This document shows, piece after piece, positions 1 through 10,658 of a stretch of 10,773 nt of DNA. The notes beneath the pieces are model-generated. The model ran no database searches. It saw only the letters and a program-made list of their open reading frames with translations, and was not told the origin of the DNA. Source of the stretch: Armatimonadota bacterium (GTDB lineage Bacteria; Armatimonadota; HRBIN16); NCBI GenBank assembly GCA_028275265.1, contig JAPWUZ010000064.1, forward strand, positions 1-10,773, written 5' to 3'. The first letter of the stretch is position 1. Each line of letters starts with the position of its first letter. The translations under genes were made by a program, and so were the position numbers.

Positions 1-1
1 G

Positions 2-3000
2 AACCTGCACGGCTGGAGGGTGGAGGTTCAGAACGGCGCAGAAGCCGTCCTGCAGGTCAGCCGGGCGCAGAACGTATGGAACCGCCCCGTGGCGAAACTG
101 CGCTACAGGGGCAACGGACAGAGCAACTCCGCTCCGCGAGTAGCCATCATCCCGCCGCAACCGGTACCGGTTCCAGAGGAGGCAAACTGCGTGGAAATGT
201 GGGCGTACGGCAACCGCTGGAGCTGGGAGAACCCACCCGACACGCCTCCCGTCCAAATCGTGGTGGTGCTGCGCGATAGGGCTGGTAACGAACATTCCGT
301 GCATGTCGCCAGCGTGGAGTGGAAAGAGTGGTGGTTGTTGCACCGCAAGCTGCCCACTGGTCTGCAGTTCCCCGTGCAGATGGTGCGCATCGAGGTCAAC
401 GGAGGCTGGCAGCCCGAGTGGCGGGAGATTTTTCTGGACTCGGTGCGCTTCTACCGCGAGGAGCTGCGCCCCTTGCAGTTCGCGCCGCGCCCCAAACGCA
501 ACCTGACGCTCTTTGAAGGGCAATCACAGGGCGCGAACACCGGACCGGGCAAACTACCCTTCCCCACCCGCGAGTTAACTATCCTGCCCATGCACTTCAG
601 CGGCGCGTTTCAGGTGGGACTGCGGCAAGAGGGCGCCAACCGATACGCTTTTGTGTATGAAGGAAAAGACGGCACACTGGTTTACCGCTTCGACGCCAGC
701 AAGGGTCTGAACGGCATCCGCGCGGAATGGAACGGCAGAGCGGTTTGGAACATCACCCAAGCAACCGTGCGCTTCGGACAGGACAGGGTGGAGTCCGCGC
801 TAACGGATGTGCGCCGGCAGGGAGGCATCATCACCGCCGAGTACGCTGACGGCACGACCCTGCGCCTGCAAATCGTGCAGAAATCGCTGATAGTGGACGT
901 TATCAATCGCTCTGGCAAAGCCACCGAGTTGCACTTCGGGCAGTTCACCGGCGTACAGCAGCCTCGTGCGATGTACATCCCCTATATCACCTACGGTGGC
1001 TCCCATCCAACGGTGTTGCTCTCCCGCGCGGGTAACCGCTGGGTGTTTACCTCGCTGTGGCTGGACTGGTATCGCTCCAACGGCTCGGAACCCTATGGGG
1101 CGGAGTACGCCGCGGGCGAGGTGGCGCGCATCAACGGCGGCGTGCGCTACCATCCCAAAACGGACGGCACGCGCAACCCGATGTTTGAACGGCTGTTTCT
1201 CACCGTCTCGCCGATGCTGGAGGAGGTGCTGCCCGCCATCGCCAACCCGGTGGGGCTGCATGCGAAGATGGCTGTGGACAGACTCTGGCAGGAATCATGG
1301 GGACCGGACGATTACGAGAAGCAGATGAGGCGCAGCCGGATGCTGCGTGCCTACGGCATCGAGAAGCTCATCCAGTGCAATCACGAAATCTCCTGGAGGG
1401 ATGGCGGCGAGAGTTTCACCCTGCGCACCCGTGCGGCTCCGGGCAAAGGCGGTGATGATGCGCTCAAGCGCTATGTGGCGCACCAGCGTTCACTGGGCTG
1501 GTTCAGCGGACTATACACCAACTACTGCGACTTCGCTCCCGTGAACGAACACTGGAACCCCGACTTCGTGCAGCGACAGGCCGACGGCGAATGGCGACCC
1601 GCCTGGCCCCGCAACTGGGCGCTCAAGCCGCTCAAGGCGGTGGAGTTCGATGCGGTGCTTGCGCCGCAAATCAAGGCGAAGTACGACCCCAACAGCGCGT
1701 ACACGGATGTACACACCGCCGTGCAACCCTGGGGCTACAATGACTACGATGCCCGCGTGCCCGGGGCGGGAACTTTCGCGCAGACCTTCTATGCATACGG
1801 CGAGCTGCTGCGCAACGACTCGCGCGTGTATGGCGGTCCTATCTTCTCGGAGGGCACCTACCAGTGGATGTACGCAGGTCTGGCGGACGGCAACTACGCG
1901 CTGGCATACAACAACCGTCCACTCGCGGTGGAACCGCTGCTTCCCGTGTTCGACCTGTACCAGATTCACACCAAAGAGTGCGACATCGGCATGGCGTGGA
2001 CATCGTGGTTCTGCGATGCCATCCCCAACTGGCGCGCGCCAGAGAACATCGACCGTGCTATCGACCGTTTCTTGCTGCATACACTCGCCTACGGGCACAT
2101 CGGCTGGCTGGTAGAAGAGGAGCACGGTATCCAACGCACCTGCCGCTCCTACTACATGCTGCAACAAGTGCAGGCGCGGTATGGTCTGCTTGCCCCACAG
2201 CGCATCGCCTACTGGGATGGGAGCAAGCTGGTAAGTGTCTCCGAAGCAGTGATTCGCGATTTGCCCCGCACGCGCCGACAGCTCTACGTGGAGTACCCCA
2301 GCGGACTGAAGCTGTGGTTGAACGACCACCCTTCCGAAGAGTGGAAAGTGGCTATCGGCTCGCGGGCGTTCGTGCTGCCACCGGCGGGATGGCTCGCCTA
2401 CCAAAAGGTTGCCCTGCTGAGCTACTCCGCGCTGGTGAACGGACGCAAGGTGGACTATCTGCGCAGCGATGCTTACATCTATCTGGACGGGCGCGGCGAG
2501 ATGTTCAGCACACCGGAAGCCGCATCAGATGGAGGACTGGCAATCACCCGGCTCGCGCCCAACCGCCTGCAGGTCATTCGCATCAGTGGCAAGGAGCGGT
2601 TTTGTGTCCACCGCCCGTTTGGCGTACAGGGCGCAGCGGTCTCGTGCCGCGCGTACGATGTAGAAGGCAACGAGCTCGCCAGACCCGTCATCCACGATGG
2701 CGGGCAGATGACGTGGATAGAACCGGTACCTGGAGCAATACGCTACGTGCTGGAGTTTTCCGGTAAGCGGACGTGGGGCATCACGCCAGAGCGTGCAGAG
2801 GTCATAGCTGGCGGAAAGGTGGGGGTAAAGGCGCAGGGCGTTTCTCAGGCACGGTGGCAGGTGGACAACGGTTGTTACGCCGATGGCTCGGTTCGAGCAG
2901 ACAGCGATTTGCGCCCTGGCGACACGGTGCTGGTTCGCGCGCGAGCCGGTGACGAGACACGCGAAGTTCTCTTGCGTGTGGTGGAACCCGTGTGCTGGCG

Positions 3001-3826
3001 GTGGCAAACGGGTGGGTGGCAAAACCCTGCACGCCTGCTCCTGCGGCCAGCGTGGCGCATCATGCCCAAAGCCGGAGAGAGGAAGACTCTGGAGTTCAGC
3101 GCAACGGATGGCTGGCGTGTCTCGCCCCCAACGCTGAGTGTCGACGGTGGGAAACTCCCCGCGCAGATAGACCTTCAGGTAGAAACCGACGCCCCTGCCG
3201 GCGCAGAATCCGTGCTCAACATCACCCTGCGCAACGGTATCACCCCATACCGCACCGCGCTGCGCCTGCGCGTGGTCGAGACGCAGCCCATTCTTGCGGA
3301 GCTGACCAGCACGGTAGCGACATGGGGTGTCGCACGTCGCGGCGAGAAAGAGATGCCAGACCCCGGCGGAACCGGCGCGCTTTACTACACGGGCGACCTG
3401 CCGGTAGGCGGCTTGACGAAAAAGGGGATCTTCATGCATCCGCCGTACATTGGTGGCGTCGGTTATGCGTGGGCGGAGCTGAAGCCGCTCACCCTGCCGA
3501 ACCAGCCCTGTCGGTTCCACAGCTTCATCGGCATCCGCGACGGCGGTGACCCCAGCGACGGAGTGTGGTTCCGCGTCGAGGTCATAGATGTTCAAGGCAA
3601 GGTGCATCACCTTGCGGAGGGCGTTGGCGTGCAGGGCTCGTGGCGTGAACTGGAAGCGGACCTATCCCCGTTTGCCGGTCAGACGCTGCGCCTTCGCCTG
3701 ATTGCCGACGTGGGACCCAACGATAACTCTACTGCCGACTGGGCGTCGTGGGGTGAACCCGCCATCAGGCTGGCATCGCCTGTGAAGGTCATACAGGTGC
3801 AGGGAGAGGAGGTTTCCAGCCGCTAA
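2..3826 (+). CDS. Large multidomain glycoside-hydrolase-like protein (5' end cut by window edge)
   Basis: The frame is open to the first bases of the window, so the true start lies upstream; the GTG at 20 is probably internal. With base 20 as residue 1, at least 1268 residues remain. Apparent layout: an N-terminal beta-rich, CBM-like region (about 1-150); a second beta-rich region (about 190-410); a TIM-barrel-like region (about 415-700); a beta-rich tail to about 915; an Ig-like segment (920-990); a second Ig/NEW3-like segment (1005-1088); and a C-terminal NPCBM-like jelly roll (about 1115-1253). Within the barrel, YTDVH (Asp563) and FSEG (Glu611) resemble the nucleophile and acid/base strands of GH101/GH13-like barrels. 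That comparison is by eye, and the residue roles are inferred. The protein is probably exported and acts on a polysaccharide or glycoprotein, but the signal peptide region is not in view. It is the first gene of a three-gene run, 20 bases before the next. The family and substrate are not recognised with certainty. Confidence 0.8.
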   Translation, partial: NLHGWRVEVQNGAEAVLQVSRAQNVWNRPVAKLRYRGNGQSNSAPRVAIIPPQPVPVPEEANCVEMWAYGNRWSWENPPDTPPVQIVVVLRDRAGNEHSVHVASVEWKEWWLLHRKLPTGLQFPVQMVRIEVNGGWQPEWREIFLDSVRFYREELRPLQFAPRPKRNLTLFEGQSQGANTGPGKLPFPTRELTILPMHFSGAFQVGLRQEGANRYAFVYEGKDGTLVYRFDASKGLNGIRAEWNGRAVWNITQATVRFGQDRVESALTDVRRQGGIITAEYADGTTLRLQIVQKSLIVDVINRSGKATELHFGQFTGVQQPRAMYIPYITYGGSHPTVLLSRAGNRWVFTSLWLDWYRSNGSEPYGAEYAAGEVARINGGVRYHPKTDGTRNPMFERLFLTVSPMLEEVLPAIANPVGLHAKMAVDRLWQESWGPDDYEKQMRRSRMLRAYGIEKLIQCNHEISWRDGGESFTLRTRAAPGKGGDDALKRYVAHQRSLGWFSGLYTNYCDFAPVNEHWNPDFVQRQADGEWRPAWPRNWALKPLKAVEFDAVLAPQIKAKYDPNSAYTDVHTAVQPWGYNDYDARVPGAGTFAQTFYAYGELLRNDSRVYGGPIFSEGTYQWMYAGLADGNYALAYNNRPLAVEPLLPVFDLYQIHTKECDIGMAWTSWFCDAIPNWRAPENIDRAIDRFLLHTLAYGHIGWLVEEEHGIQRTCRSYYMLQQVQARYGLLAPQRIAYWDGSKLVSVSEAVIRDLPRTRRQLYVEYPSGLKLWLNDHPSEEWKVAIGSRAFVLPPAGWLAYQKVALLSYSALVNGRKVDYLRSDAYIYLDGRGEMFSTPEAASDGGLAITRLAPNRLQVIRISGKERFCVHRPFGVQGAAVSCRAYDVEGNELARPVIHDGGQMTWIEPVPGAIRYVLEFSGKRTWGITPERAEVIAGGKVGVKAQGVSQARWQVDNGCYADGSVRADSDLRPGDTVLVRARAGDETREVLLRVVEPVCWRWQTGGWQNPARLLLRPAWRIMPKAGERKTLEFSATDGWRVSPPTLSVDGGKLPAQIDLQVETDAPAGAESVLNITLRNGITPYRTALRLRVVETQPILAELTSTVATWGVARRGEKEMPDPGGTGALYYTGDLPVGGLTKKGIFMHPPYIGGVGYAWAELKPLTLPNQPCRFHSFIGIRDGGDPSDGVWFRVEVIDVQGKVHHLAEGVGVQGSWRELEADLSPFAGQTLRLRLIADVGPNDNSTADWASWGEPAIRLASPVKVIQVQGEEVSSR

Positions 3827-3846
3827 GCCGGTTTTCCGATAGCGCC

Positions 3847-5151
3847 ATGGTCTCTCGCTGTGTGCAAATAGACCCCTTCTTGGGGCGGTACTACGGGAAC
3901 CGCAGTGCGGAGAGTGTCGCGGAAGAGATTGCTGCCAACGGCTTTCGCGGTGTGCAGTATATCGTCACGCGCGACAGTCGGGTGAAGCGCGAGCTGCTGA
4001 ACGCGCTGCGCCAGCGCAGGATAGACGTGGACTACACCACTTTCGGCAACGGCACTTACGACACCGCAGACCTGCCGGACGGCTGGCAGCAGTGGCGCAT
4101 GGTCACCCGCCAGCCGATGAACGATGGGTATGCCCGCCTGTGCCTCAATCACCCGGAATACCGTCGCTGGAAGAAAGCGCAAATCGCCTCGGTGCTCCGC
4201 CAGTATCCCTTTGATGGGGTACACATCATGGAACCGTTCTGGCCCGAGTACCCGGGTCCCACCGCTCCTGCATACGCCTGCCTGTGCGAACGATGCCGCT
4301 CGTTGTTCTCGCAGATGTATCACGGGGAACAACCGCCGGATTTCATGGACGAAGCACATCCCCGCTTCTGGCGCACTCAGCCGGAACTCTATGCGAAGTG
4401 GGTGGAGTTTCGCGCCAAAAGCCACACCAACTTCCTGAACGATTTGCTGAACGGCGAGGGAGGCATCCGCAAAACGCATCCTCGCATTGCGGTTACCATC
4501 TGGGTACTCGCTGTCGACGTGCCGGACCCGGTGCGTTTTGTGCGGGAAGTGCACGGTCAGGACGTCGCAAACGTAGTTCGGCAGGTACGCCCTGATGCCA
4601 TTTGTTTGCAAACCCACTGGCCCGACTGGATGAAAGAAAACCTGCCCCCCGATTACGTGAAAGCCTACCAGCCGCTGGTGCGCGCGGCGCGTGCCGTCCG
4701 CCCCGACATGCCGATAATGGTACAGGCAGATATCGGCTCGCAACCTCAGAATCGCCGTTCATGGCAGTGGATAGAGGCTTTTCGTGAAGCGTGCGAACGC
4801 ATCGGTGTGCAAAGTACCACGCTGTATGAATACATGCTTGGCATGTACATCTACGCCGAGCCGCCTAGAGTGGTGAGGGCAATGCGTAGAGGCAGAAACA
4901 CGGTCCTGTTAGTTTTCAATAAAAGATTGGACGCTCAAAGCGCAGCAGAAAAGAACCGTTACACCTTTACCCCACCTTTGCAGATAAGCCTTGCGGAGGT
5001 GGACGGCAATCTGGTACGCCTTTCCACTGCGCCAATGCAAGCAGGAAAGCGCTATCGCCTGACGATACGGGACATCTCTGACGACCCATCCACCCGCTGG
5101 CTACCTGATACTCCCGCAGTTAAACTTCAGGAGCAAACGGTGACCCTGTGA
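3847..5151 (+). CDS. TIM-barrel putative glycoside hydrolase-like protein with C-terminal Ig-like domain
   Basis: This 434-residue protein has no obvious signal peptide. Residues about 5-335 read as a (beta/alpha) barrel of the kind found in uncharacterised glycosidase-like families. The early strand carries IDPFLGRYYGN (8-18). A central strand has FDGVHIMEPFWPEY (122-135), with acidic residues at its end, followed by CLCERC (145-150), a short cysteine motif often seen after such a strand in these families. Residues about 338-434 resemble the SbsA/Big_5 type of Ig-like domain (VLLVFNKRLD, then AGKRYRLTIRDI). Catalytic residues cannot be assigned safely; Glu129 and Glu134 are candidates. The ATG at 3847 is the only reasonable start, but no good Shine-Dalgarno precedes it, so translation may depend on coupling to the upstream gene, which ends 20 bases earlier. 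The stop overlaps the start of the glycosyltransferase gene. The function is hypothetical: a hydrolase or a non-catalytic glycan-binding barrel. Confidence 0.8.
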   Translation: MVSRCVQIDPFLGRYYGNRSAESVAEEIAANGFRGVQYIVTRDSRVKRELLNALRQRRIDVDYTTFGNGTYDTADLPDGWQQWRMVTRQPMNDGYARLCLNHPEYRRWKKAQIASVLRQYPFDGVHIMEPFWPEYPGPTAPAYACLCERCRSLFSQMYHGEQPPDFMDEAHPRFWRTQPELYAKWVEFRAKSHTNFLNDLLNGEGGIRKTHPRIAVTIWVLAVDVPDPVRFVREVHGQDVANVVRQVRPDAICLQTHWPDWMKENLPPDYVKAYQPLVRAARAVRPDMPIMVQADIGSQPQNRRSWQWIEAFREACERIGVQSTTLYEYMLGMYIYAEPPRVVRAMRRGRNTVLLVFNKRLDAQSAAEKNRYTFTPPLQISLAEVDGNLVRLSTAPMQAGKRYRLTIRDISDDPSTRWLPDTPAVKLQEQTVTL

Positions 5152-6275
5152 AAACGGAAAGAGGTCAAATTCCGGTCTCAAACCGCCGCAGAGTGCTGAT
5201 ACTGAATGCTACTTATGTCGTAGGGGGTGCAGAGCGTAATCTGCAATTGCTCGCGCTGCACCTGCACTCACGGTTTGACCTGCACGTCTGCTCGCTGTAC
5301 CAGCCTGGCGAAATCGGCGAACAGATACGAGAAGCAGGAATACCCTTCCACGCGCTGTATGGACACTCACGCACCGATTGGCGCGTGCTGCCGCGTTTCC
5401 TCAGCCTGCTGCGGCGGATTCGCCCCGAGGTTCTATTGACCGTAGACGCCCCTTATGCGGTGCTGTACGCGGTTCTGGCGAAAAGGCTGAAGCTCGCGCG
5501 CAAACTGGTCATCGCGGTACATTCCTTTGGCAAGATAAAACGCACCCGTGAGATGGCATTTGCCCGCCGCTTTGCCGCCGGGGCAACGGATGTTCTGATT
5601 GTGCTTACGGAGAGCCACCGTCGGTTCCTGCTGGAACAGGAAGGCTGGCAAGCGCACGAAGTGGTGGTCATTCCCAATGGGGTTGACCTGCAGCGTTTCA
5701 CCCCTGAGGGCGGCAACCTCCGCGAGCAGTGGGGACTATCTCCGAATACGCCTGCCTTTGGGGTGGTGGCAGGACTGCGCCCGGAGAAAAACCTGTTTCG
5801 CTTTCTGCGAGTGGCTCAGCAAGTGCTCTCTGCCCTGGTGGAAGCGCGTGCCTTCGTGGTGGGAGATGGCGAATTGCGCCATGATTTGGAGACATCCAGC
5901 CAGCAGATGCAATGTGCCTCGCGCATCGTTTTTACGGGGGCTCTACACAATATCCCCGCTGTGTGGCGCAGTCTGGATGTGGCAGTACTCACCTCCGATA
6001 CCGAGGTTTTGCCGATGACGCTCATCGAAGCTGCTGCGTGCGCCGTACCTGCGGTCAGCACCGATGTGGGAGCCGTGCGCGACGTGGTTTTAGATGGGCA
6101 GACGGGCTTCGTGGTGCCGGTGGAGGACGAGGACACGCTGGCGGAGCGCATCCTGTATCTGCTGCGACACCCTGAAGAGCGACGGGCGATGGGCAGACGC
6201 GCCCGCGAGCACGCCGAAGCACACTTTGACCTTCGTCAGATGGTAGAGCGCTACGCGCAGGTGCTCGCCCTTTGA
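5148..6275 (+). CDS. Family 4 glycosyltransferase (GT-B fold)
   Basis: This 375-residue protein should transfer a sugar from a nucleotide donor to a glycan, lipid or small acceptor at the cytoplasmic side of the membrane. Family 4 hallmarks are in the right order: the glycine-rich acceptor-domain loop VVGGAERN (24-31), the interdomain segment IPNGVDLQRF (175-184), the start of the donor domain at GLRPEKN (209-215), VGDGELR (238-244), and the E-x7-E motif at Glu286 and Glu294 (EVLPMTLIE), followed by the usual GAVRDVVLDGQTGFVV strand and loop. The length is normal for the family and no membrane segment is seen. The start is GTG at 5148, overlapping the upstream TGA by 4 bases, with GGTGA four bases before it and AGGAG at 5129-5133; this indicates translational coupling. 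Donor and acceptor cannot be told from the sequence. Its place behind two barrel proteins suggests a shared glycan. Confidence 0.93.
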   Translation: MKTERGQIPVSNRRRVLILNATYVVGGAERNLQLLALHLHSRFDLHVCSLYQPGEIGEQIREAGIPFHALYGHSRTDWRVLPRFLSLLRRIRPEVLLTVDAPYAVLYAVLAKRLKLARKLVIAVHSFGKIKRTREMAFARRFAAGATDVLIVLTESHRRFLLEQEGWQAHEVVVIPNGVDLQRFTPEGGNLREQWGLSPNTPAFGVVAGLRPEKNLFRFLRVAQQVLSALVEARAFVVGDGELRHDLETSSQQMQCASRIVFTGALHNIPAVWRSLDVAVLTSDTEVLPMTLIEAAACAVPAVSTDVGAVRDVVLDGQTGFVVPVEDEDTLAERILYLLRHPEERRAMGRRAREHAEAHFDLRQMVERYAQVLAL

Positions 6276-6301
6276 CTTCCGCCCCTTTCTGGTGGTAACA
6301 T
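6272..6301 (+). promoter_or_regulatory. Likely sigma70-type promoter for secA
   Basis: TTGACT (6272-6277) and TAACAT (6296-6301) are separated by 18 bases, a good match to the -35 and -10 consensus. The -35 box includes the TGA stop of the glycosyltransferase gene. Transcription would start near 6308 and leave a leader of about 90 bases before secA. It suggests secA can be expressed independently of the upstream operon, although read-through is not excluded because I see no terminator between them. Confidence 0.55.
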
Positions 6302-6314
6302 CTATTGGGGAAAG

Positions 6315-6336
6315 TTCCGTATTCAAGGAAACGGAA
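6315..6336 (+). repeat. Short inverted repeat in the secA leader
   Basis: TTCCGT (6315-6320) and ACGGAA (6331-6336) are perfect complements around a 10-base loop, just after the inferred transcription start. The stem is only 6 bp and no T-run follows, so it is not a convincing terminator. It may be a minor 5' stem-loop or chance. Confidence 0.3.
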
Positions 6337-6386
6337 AGCACCGACAATAATTACTGCAAACCGAGTGTGGTGCCGCGCACGCGCCG

Positions 6387-6392
6387 AAGGAG
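6387..6392 (+). promoter_or_regulatory. Ribosome binding site of secA
   Basis: AAGGAG lies 6 bases before the ATG at 6399, which fixes that ATG as the secA start. Confidence 0.8.
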
Positions 6393-6398
6393 TACGCC

Positions 6399-9416
<3,018 letters not shown>

Positions 9417-9422
9417 CGCCCA

Positions 9423-9444
9423 GGGCAACCCACAGGGGTTGCCC
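9423..9444. terminator. Hairpin between convergent genes, possible bidirectional terminator
   Basis: GGGCAACC (9423-9430) pairs perfectly with GGTTGCCC (9437-9444) around a 6-base loop, and the outer CA/TG can extend the stem past a one-base bulge. It sits 6 bases after the secA stop and 22 bases past the end of the opposite-strand gene. Neither strand shows a clear T-run after the stem, so intrinsic termination is plausible but unproven. Confidence 0.5.
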
Positions 9445-9466
9445 CTGTATCGGCTTCGGGATACGC

Positions 9467-10426
9467 CTACATGCCTCGCAGGAACTCCGCAAGAGCCTCC
9501 GGCGATTGCCGTTCGGGCGGAATGCGATACAGCTCCCATGTGACCTCCAGCGAGACGCTCTCCCCCTTGCGCAGCACCTTCAGAGGTGAGGTGAACTCCA
9601 GCTCGATATAGGGTATTTCATCGGTGTTCGAGAAGATTTGCGCATGGTCGCCCGGACGAAAATCCACCAGGTTCGCGATAGGAGAGCGATGCACCACCAG
9701 ATATGGCGATTTGAACCATGCCAGAATATCCGCATCGCAACCCAGCTTCACTGGCACATCCGGCGGGCGTTCCGGCAGCAGAATGTCCTTCCCCAGCCGG
9801 CGAATCGCTTTCCAGGATTCCTCGCGGAAAAGCTTGAACCCCTCGCTCAACGTGGTGTCTGGATGCAGACGGGCCAGCATCACATCCGGCAGAGGCAGTT
9901 GTGCCACCACCCACGCCGCCACGGGGAAATCCGCCCCGTCGCGCAGCTTCTCCAAACGTGTCAGTATATGCACGCGCGTACCAGAAGGCTCCAGACGAAT
10001 CTCGCGCACAATGCGCACACCGTACCCCGCTATCAGCGGGGAAGTCAGGCGGATGACGCTGCCATTCAGTATCTCCGCCAGATGGGGCACCTGATCCGTC
10101 GCCGACGGCGGGGGCCATCCCCTGCCGGTACGCATCTCCCACTCATCCTGAGGCCACACCCACGCCTTATCGCCGCCGTGATTGGGCCATTCACCGGGCT
10201 GAACTGGTTTGCCTTCGGTGGCAGGGTTCACCCAGAGAGTGTTCGGTTCGCCGACGAACCCGTAGTGCATGATACGTGCCAGCGAAGGCACGACAATAAC
10301 CTCTACCGTGCCGTTGGAAAGGCGATAACAGTCCTGCCAGCCTTTATACGACACCCGTTCTAGGTGCTGCGCCCATACCGCCGTACACGCGATGCAGGCA
10401 CAAAGCGCCAGAAGGATTCGCCACAT
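9467..10426 (-). CDS. Exported DUF4380 family protein
   Basis: The protein has 319 residues from the ATG at 10424-10426, chosen because GGAGGAG lies exactly 6 bases upstream and the N-terminus is then a clean signal peptide: MWR, a hydrophobic core to about residue 16, and a VWA-Q cleavage site near 19/20. A longer open frame reaching 10519 would place non-signal residues before it and would start upstream of the inferred transcription start. The mature part matches DUF4380 by eye: YKGWQDCYRLSNGTVEVIVV (27-46), then ARIMHYGFVGEPNTLW (50-65), a Gly/Trp-rich stretch NHGGDKAWVWPQDEW (82-96), and DEIPYIELEFTSPLKVL (269-285). Such proteins are thought to have a beta-sandwich fold like galactose mutarotase and to bind or act on sugars; no enzyme activity is established to my knowledge. 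It would be exported through the SecA pathway. It converges with secA and has its own promoter. Confidence 0.85.
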   Translation of the reverse strand: MWRILLALCACIACTAVWAQHLERVSYKGWQDCYRLSNGTVEVIVVPSLARIMHYGFVGEPNTLWVNPATEGKPVQPGEWPNHGGDKAWVWPQDEWEMRTGRGWPPPSATDQVPHLAEILNGSVIRLTSPLIAGYGVRIVREIRLEPSGTRVHILTRLEKLRDGADFPVAAWVVAQLPLPDVMLARLHPDTTLSEGFKLFREESWKAIRRLGKDILLPERPPDVPVKLGCDADILAWFKSPYLVVHRSPIANLVDFRPGDHAQIFSNTDEIPYIELEFTSPLKVLRKGESVSLEVTWELYRIPPERQSPEALAEFLRGM

Positions 10427-10432
10427 ACACTG

Positions 10433-10439
10433 CTCCTCC
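10433..10439 (-). promoter_or_regulatory. Ribosome binding site deciding the DUF4380 gene start
   Basis: On the minus strand GGAGGAG ends 6 bases before the ATG at 10426. This is a near-perfect Shine-Dalgarno and rules in favour of this start over the longer open frame. Confidence 0.85.
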
Positions 10440-10462
10440 ATCAGATATAGATATGGAAAGGT

Positions 10463-10472
10463 GGGCCGGCCC
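10463..10472. repeat. GC-only 10-base palindrome in the DUF4380 gene leader
   Basis: GGGCCGGCCC is a perfect palindrome located roughly 25-35 bases downstream of the inferred minus-strand transcription start. It could be a dimeric protein binding site, or chance in GC-rich DNA. Confidence 0.3.
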
Positions 10473-10503
10473 GGCAAAGCCCTTCGGCACCACTGCAGCC
10501 CGC

Positions 10504-10532
10504 AGTATAGCATTTTCACCGATATGCTGCAA
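10504..10532 (-). promoter_or_regulatory. Likely sigma70-type promoter for the DUF4380 gene
   Basis: Read on the minus strand: TTGCAG (10532-10527), a 17-base spacer, then TATACT (10509-10504). Both boxes are close to consensus and the spacing is ideal. Transcription would begin near 10497, leaving a leader of about 70 bases. Confidence 0.65.
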
Positions 10533-10587
10533 CTACTGGGCTGCCCACAGGTTGATTTTCTGCATCCCGTTACCTTCTACGCATCTG

Positions 10588-10617
10588 TTGCGTCTAACAA
10601 TCGACGAACGGTACACT
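10588..10617 (+). promoter_or_regulatory. Possible promoter for the rightward gene at 10730
   Basis: TTGCGT (10588-10593) and TACACT (10612-10617) are spaced by 18 bases. The match is fair, weaker than the opposite promoter. The -10 box overlaps an AACGGT element (10607-10612) related to the downstream repeats. Confidence 0.4.
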
Positions 10618-10623
10618 GATTCT

Positions 10624-10658
10624 GAAAACCGTTGCCGGTGGCAGGCAGGAAAACCGTT
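10624..10658 (+). repeat. Paired GAAAACCGTT direct repeats, candidate operator
   Basis: GAAAACCGTT occurs at 10624-10633 and again at 10649-10658, a 25-base period. The inverted partial copy AACGGT lies at 10607-10612 over the likely -10 box. Placement just downstream of a promoter fits repressor sites, but no regulator gene is in the window and the repeats are short. Confidence 0.4.

Noticed and set aside
20..22. GTG as the true start of the first gene
   Set aside because: The frame stays open upstream to the window edge, the protein would begin inside a beta-rich domain, and the GGAGG at 15-19 abuts the GTG with no spacing.
1511..3610. Long minus-strand open frames (1511-2404 and 2525-3610) opposite the first gene
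   Set aside because: Both are antisense shadows of a continuous glycosidase-like frame and show no recognisable protein features.
3823..4743. 306-codon minus-strand open frame opposite the barrel gene
   Set aside because: It is antisense to a frame with clear barrel and Ig-like motifs, and its composition is that of a shadow frame.
10427..10519. Extra 31 N-terminal codons for the DUF4380 protein
   Set aside because: The longer start lies upstream of the inferred transcription start, overlaps the promoter, and would bury the signal peptide; the ATG at 10426 has an ideal ribosome binding site.
10624..10658. Paired repeat as the start of a CRISPR array
   Set aside because: Only two 10-base copies exist, far too short and too few for CRISPR repeats, and no cas gene is present.
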